From Gemmatimonas sp. (lineage in GTDB: Bacteria > Gemmatimonadota > Gemmatimonadetes > Gemmatimonadales > Gemmatimonadaceae): a DNA stretch of 36,383 nt. Shown here in pieces: positions 33,962-36,383 of the stretch. Location: contig NZ_JAJTHI010000084.1 of NCBI RefSeq assembly GCF_021298855.1, positions 1 through 36,383 of the forward strand, given 5' to 3'. Position numbers and translations under genes: made by a program. The notes beneath the pieces are model-generated. The model made no database searches. It saw only the letters and a list, made by a program, of their open reading frames with translations, and had not been told where the DNA came from. Numbering within the stretch: the first letter of the stretch is position 1; the number at the start of each line of letters is the position of its first letter.

Positions 33962-35242
33962 ATGATCAGACAGGTGAAGTCCGGTCGCCCGCCGGCGGCG
34001 CAGCGGGCGGACGACGCGGCCATCCGGACCACGGTCGAGGACATGCTGTTGGAGATCGAGCGCCACGGCGACGCTGCGGTCCGGGCGTATTCCGAACAGC
34101 TCGATCAGTGGGCGCCGCCGTCCTTCCGGCTGAGCCAGACGGAGATCGACGCCTGCATTACGTCACTGCCGACCCGCACCCTCGACGACATCCGGTTCGC
34201 CCAAGCGCAGATTCGCCGTTTCGCGGAGGCGCAGCTGGGGGCGCTGCGCGACATCGAGGTGGAGACACTTCCGGGCGTCATCCTCGGCCATCGCAACATC
34301 CCGGTGCACTCGGTCGGCTGCTATGTGCCGGGCGGGAAATATCCGATGGTCGCCTCGGCACACATGAGCGTGCTTACGGCCCGGGTGGCCGGCGTCACGC
34401 GCGTAATCGCGGCGACGCCGCCCTACGAGGGAAAACCGGAGGCCGCGACCATCGCCGCGATGGCGCTGGCCGGCGCCGACGAGATCTATGTACTGGGCGG
34501 GGTCCAGGCCGTCGCCGCGATGGCGCTTGGCACGGCGCAGATGGCGCCGGTCGACATGCTGGTCGGCCCCGGCAACGCCTATGTCGCCGAGGCCAAGCGG
34601 CAGCTGTTCGGGCGCGTCGGAATTGATCTGCTCGCCGGCCCGACAGAGACGCTCGTCATCTGCGACGACAGCTGCGATCCGGAACTGGTCGCGGTCGACC
34701 TGCTCGGGCAGGCGGAACACGGCCCCACGTCGCCCGCCGTTTGCGTCACCACGTCACGACGCATCGCCGATGGCTTGCCAGAGGCGATCGACGCCGTGCT
34801 GGCGCGGCTGGACACCGCCCCGATCGCGCGCGCGGCGTGGCAGGACCACGGCGAGATCATCCTGTGCGATACCAACGAGGAGATGCTCGCGGAGAGCGAG
34901 CGGATCTGCTCCGAACACGTGCAGGTGATGACCGCGGACCCCGACTGGTTCCTGGCCCGCCTGACCAATTACGGGGCGCTGTTTCTGGGGCACCGGACCA
35001 ACGTCGCGTACGGCGACAAGGTGATCGGCACCAACCATACACTGCCGACGCGCCGGGCCGGCCGGTACACCGGCGGGCTGTGGGTGGGGAAGTTCATCAA
35101 GACCCACACCTACCAGCGCATCGTGACCGACGAGGCGTCGGTCGCGATCGGGGAGTATTGCTCGCGCCTGTGCGCGATCGAACGCTTTTCGGGGCACCGC
35201 GAGCAGGCCGACATCCGGGTGCGGCGCCTCACGCGCCGGTAA
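33962..35242 (+). CDS. HisD-family alcohol dehydrogenase, HpsN-like rather than biosynthetic
   Basis: A 426-residue zinc/NAD enzyme of the histidinol dehydrogenase family. Zinc ligands and catalytic residues are all there: Q250, H253 ([10 protein letters not shown]), E318-H319 (SEHVQV), D352 ([15 protein letters not shown]) and H412 (FSGHREQ). The cofactor block reads [19 protein letters not shown], and [18 protein letters not shown] follows the NH motif; these are features I associate with the HpsN branch (sulfopropanediol dehydrogenase) rather than with true HisD (GVYVPGG..AYPSSVLM). No his gene is adjacent. A clear GGAGG lies 7 nt before ATG 33962. Valine is often coded by GTC, unlike the GTG-rich neighbours, hinting at recent acquisition. 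The 269-nt divergent region upstream shows no other gene. Confidence 0.88.
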   Translation: MIRQVKSGRPPAAQRADDAAIRTTVEDMLLEIERHGDAAVRAYSEQLDQWAPPSFRLSQTEIDACITSLPTRTLDDIRFAQAQIRRFAEAQLGALRDIEVETLPGVILGHRNIPVHSVGCYVPGGKYPMVASAHMSVLTARVAGVTRVIAATPPYEGKPEAATIAAMALAGADEIYVLGGVQAVAAMALGTAQMAPVDMLVGPGNAYVAEAKRQLFGRVGIDLLAGPTETLVICDDSCDPELVAVDLLGQAEHGPTSPAVCVTTSRRIADGLPEAIDAVLARLDTAPIARAAWQDHGEIILCDTNEEMLAESERICSEHVQVMTADPDWFLARLTNYGALFLGHRTNVAYGDKVIGTNHTLPTRRAGRYTGGLWVGKFIKTHTYQRIVTDEASVAIGEYCSRLCAIERFSGHREQADIRVRRLTRR

Positions 35243-35302
35243 CGGCGAAGACCCGGTGCTTTCGCTTTGGGGTATCTCCACGCCAAACGGCGACTATCGC
35301 GC

Positions 35303-35926
35303 ATGAACAGTCTCACCGCAATCGTGTTCGGGGTGTTGGCGGCCGTGGTCCTGCTGCTGTTGGGCTCGATCGTGGCGGCGTTCCTCGCCAACTCGCCGGA
35401 TCGCTCCGCCGACGACCTCCTGGCGCCACTCAATCGGACGCGGGGCGGGACGTTTCGTCGAGTCGCGCCCGGACGCACCATGCTCGAGTACGTCGACGAC
35501 ACGGGGACCGTCCTCGTCGGCTACTGGAAGCAGCGCGACACGGGCGCCCTCGTGGCGAAGCCGTCCTTGTCCGTCCGATGGCGACCATCGCGAGCCTCGG
35601 AGTCGCCCGAATTCATGCTGCGCCTCGCGACAGGACCCGGCGTGAAGACGACAGTTTCCGGCTTCCAGCGAACCGCGTCTCCGCTGCGCGTTCCGGACAG
35701 GACGTTCGACCTCTTCGTCCGGCCGTTCCTGTCCGAGCGGGAGCGGGAGCAGCTTGCTGCGCGACTAGTGGTCGTGCTCTCGGACGCGAGGGACACGTCG
35801 GCGCTGGTGGCACTCGCACACCTCGAGGGACACTTCTCGGTGCAGCTGCAGGAGACCGTCGCGACGTCCGAACGGACGGAGGCGTTGCTGCAGGGAGCGC
35901 TCGCGCTGCTGGGCAAGATCGCCTGA
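35303..35926 (+). CDS. Membrane-anchored protein of unknown function
   Basis: A 207-residue protein. A single N-terminal transmembrane helix (about residues 5-28, LTAIVFGVLAAVVLLLLGSIV) is followed by a soluble domain with a mixed strand-rich middle (RTMLEYVDDTGTVLVGYWKQ, VKTTVSGFQRT) and a helical end (SEREREQLAARLVVVLSD, TSERTEALLQGALALLGKIA). I do not recognise the family. ATG 35303 starts at the membrane helix; the frame extends to a GTG-type start at 35267 without support. It lies 60 nt after the HisD-family gene on the same strand and could share its transcript. Codon use resembles that gene more than the recCBD region. Confidence 0.6.
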   Translation: MNSLTAIVFGVLAAVVLLLLGSIVAAFLANSPDRSADDLLAPLNRTRGGTFRRVAPGRTMLEYVDDTGTVLVGYWKQRDTGALVAKPSLSVRWRPSRASESPEFMLRLATGPGVKTTVSGFQRTASPLRVPDRTFDLFVRPFLSEREREQLAARLVVVLSDARDTSALVALAHLEGHFSVQLQETVATSERTEALLQGALALLGKIA

Positions 35927-35957
35927 GGCCGAGGCAGCGGCGCCGGCGGACCGCCAG

Positions 35958-36179
35958 GTGGTGGGCATCACCGCTCCGTACCAGATCCACCATGGCGACA
36001 ACGACAATGTCGTGCCACGGGCCATGGATCCGCGCCTCGCATCGCGGCTGGCATCGCGCGGTCGTCGGCATGAACTGCACGTGTATCCCGGCGGGACGCA
36101 CAACGACGTGCCCTTCAGCCGGCAGATGTACGATCGTGTCCGCAGTTGGTATCGCAGCTACGGGGTGCTGGCGCCGTAA
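35958..36179 (+). pseudogene. C-terminal remnant of an alpha/beta hydrolase (prolyl-oligopeptidase-like)
   Basis: The 73-residue frame reads like the last part of an S9/dienelactone-type alpha/beta hydrolase: PYQIHHGDNDNVVPRAMDPRLA carries the catalytic-acid block and ELHVYPGGTHNDVPF the catalytic-histidine block, then a terminal helix RVRSWYRSYGVL. The nucleophile-serine half is missing: upstream sequence belongs to the unknown membrane protein in another frame. It starts at a GTG with no ribosome site. It is best read as a truncated gene left after a deletion or insertion; a functional 73-residue protein is unlikely. Confidence 0.7.
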
Positions 36180-36245
36180 GGGACCGGGCCCGTTCGAGGG
36201 TCATGCTCTCCCTGTGGTGTTCGCTTCCGGCATGACCGCGGTGAT

Positions 36246-36383
36246 TCAGGACGCTCCCAGCAGGTCCCACCGGTTGCCGAACGGATCGCGAAAGACGACT
36301 ACCGCGCCATAGCTCTCCCGTCGCGGCTCTCCCTCCACGACCAGACCGGCGGCGCGAATACGGGCCAATGTCTCGTCGAAGCG
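36246..36383 (-). CDS. VOC/glyoxalase-family protein, partial (5' end outside the window)
   Basis: Only the last 45 residues are present. They read RFDETLARIRAAGLVVEGEP, then GAVVVFRDPFGNRWDLLGAS and a TGA stop at 36246-36248. FRDPFGNRWDL is the standard end of a vicinal-oxygen-chelate (glyoxalase/bleomycin-resistance/dioxygenase) domain; the usual metal-binding glutamate position (GN.xEL) is Asp here. The substrate cannot be told from this fragment. It is convergent with the hydrolase remnant. Confidence 0.8.
   Translation of the reverse strand, partial: RFDETLARIRAAGLVVEGEPRRESYGAVVVFRDPFGNRWDLLGAS

Overview
The window is high-GC bacterial DNA, densely packed and mostly single-copy chromosomal genes. 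The mix of families suggests Gemmatimonadota or a similar soil or freshwater lineage: a large secreted metzincin, a PQQ dehydrogenase fused to cytochrome c, several exported serine hydrolases, a YvbH-like PH protein and a complete recCBD operon. This placement is an inference from gene content; there is no rRNA gene. I saw no tRNA gene, CRISPR array, transposase or prophage gene.

Layout. Positions 1-411 hold a non-coding tandem repeat. From 5466 down to 418 a four-gene minus-strand operon encodes an exported serine hydrolase, an SDR dehydrogenase, a beta-hydroxyacid dehydrogenase and an IlvD-family dehydratase, probably a small hydroxy-acid or sugar-acid route. Next come a cysteine-less FmdB-like protein and an EVE-domain protein (5549-6354), an OYE-type flavin oxidoreductase (minus), a CPA1 Na+/H+ antiporter (plus), and a coupled minus-strand pair: a PQQ/cytochrome c dehydrogenase followed by a Kir-like channel with an altered selectivity filter. 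A Tat-type M20 amidohydrolase (12419-13744) is followed by a very large nested palindrome and then recC-recB-recD (14058-22875), the RecBCD double-strand-break repair helicase-nuclease, with ATGA overlaps at both junctions.

The right part carries a secreted HExxHxxGxxH metalloprotease, a small membrane protein, a FabH-type ketoacyl synthase, a PH-domain protein behind a short perfect inverted repeat, and a small unknown protein. It also carries a LytTR response regulator and a LytS-like histidine kinase, separated by an oppositely oriented erythromycin-esterase-family lipoprotein gene. An exported NylB-like serine hydrolase, a HisD-family dehydrogenase resembling the HpsN branch, a membrane-anchored unknown, a C-terminal alpha/beta-hydrolase remnant and the cut-off end of a VOC/glyoxalase gene close the window.

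Most of this is recognisable housekeeping or accessory metabolism. The signals most worth following are the Kir-like channel filter (9795-9815), the 260-bp nested palindrome before recC, the duplicated repeat block at the ilvD 3' end, the HisD/HpsN-like gene with shifted codon use, and the split two-component system around the esterase gene.
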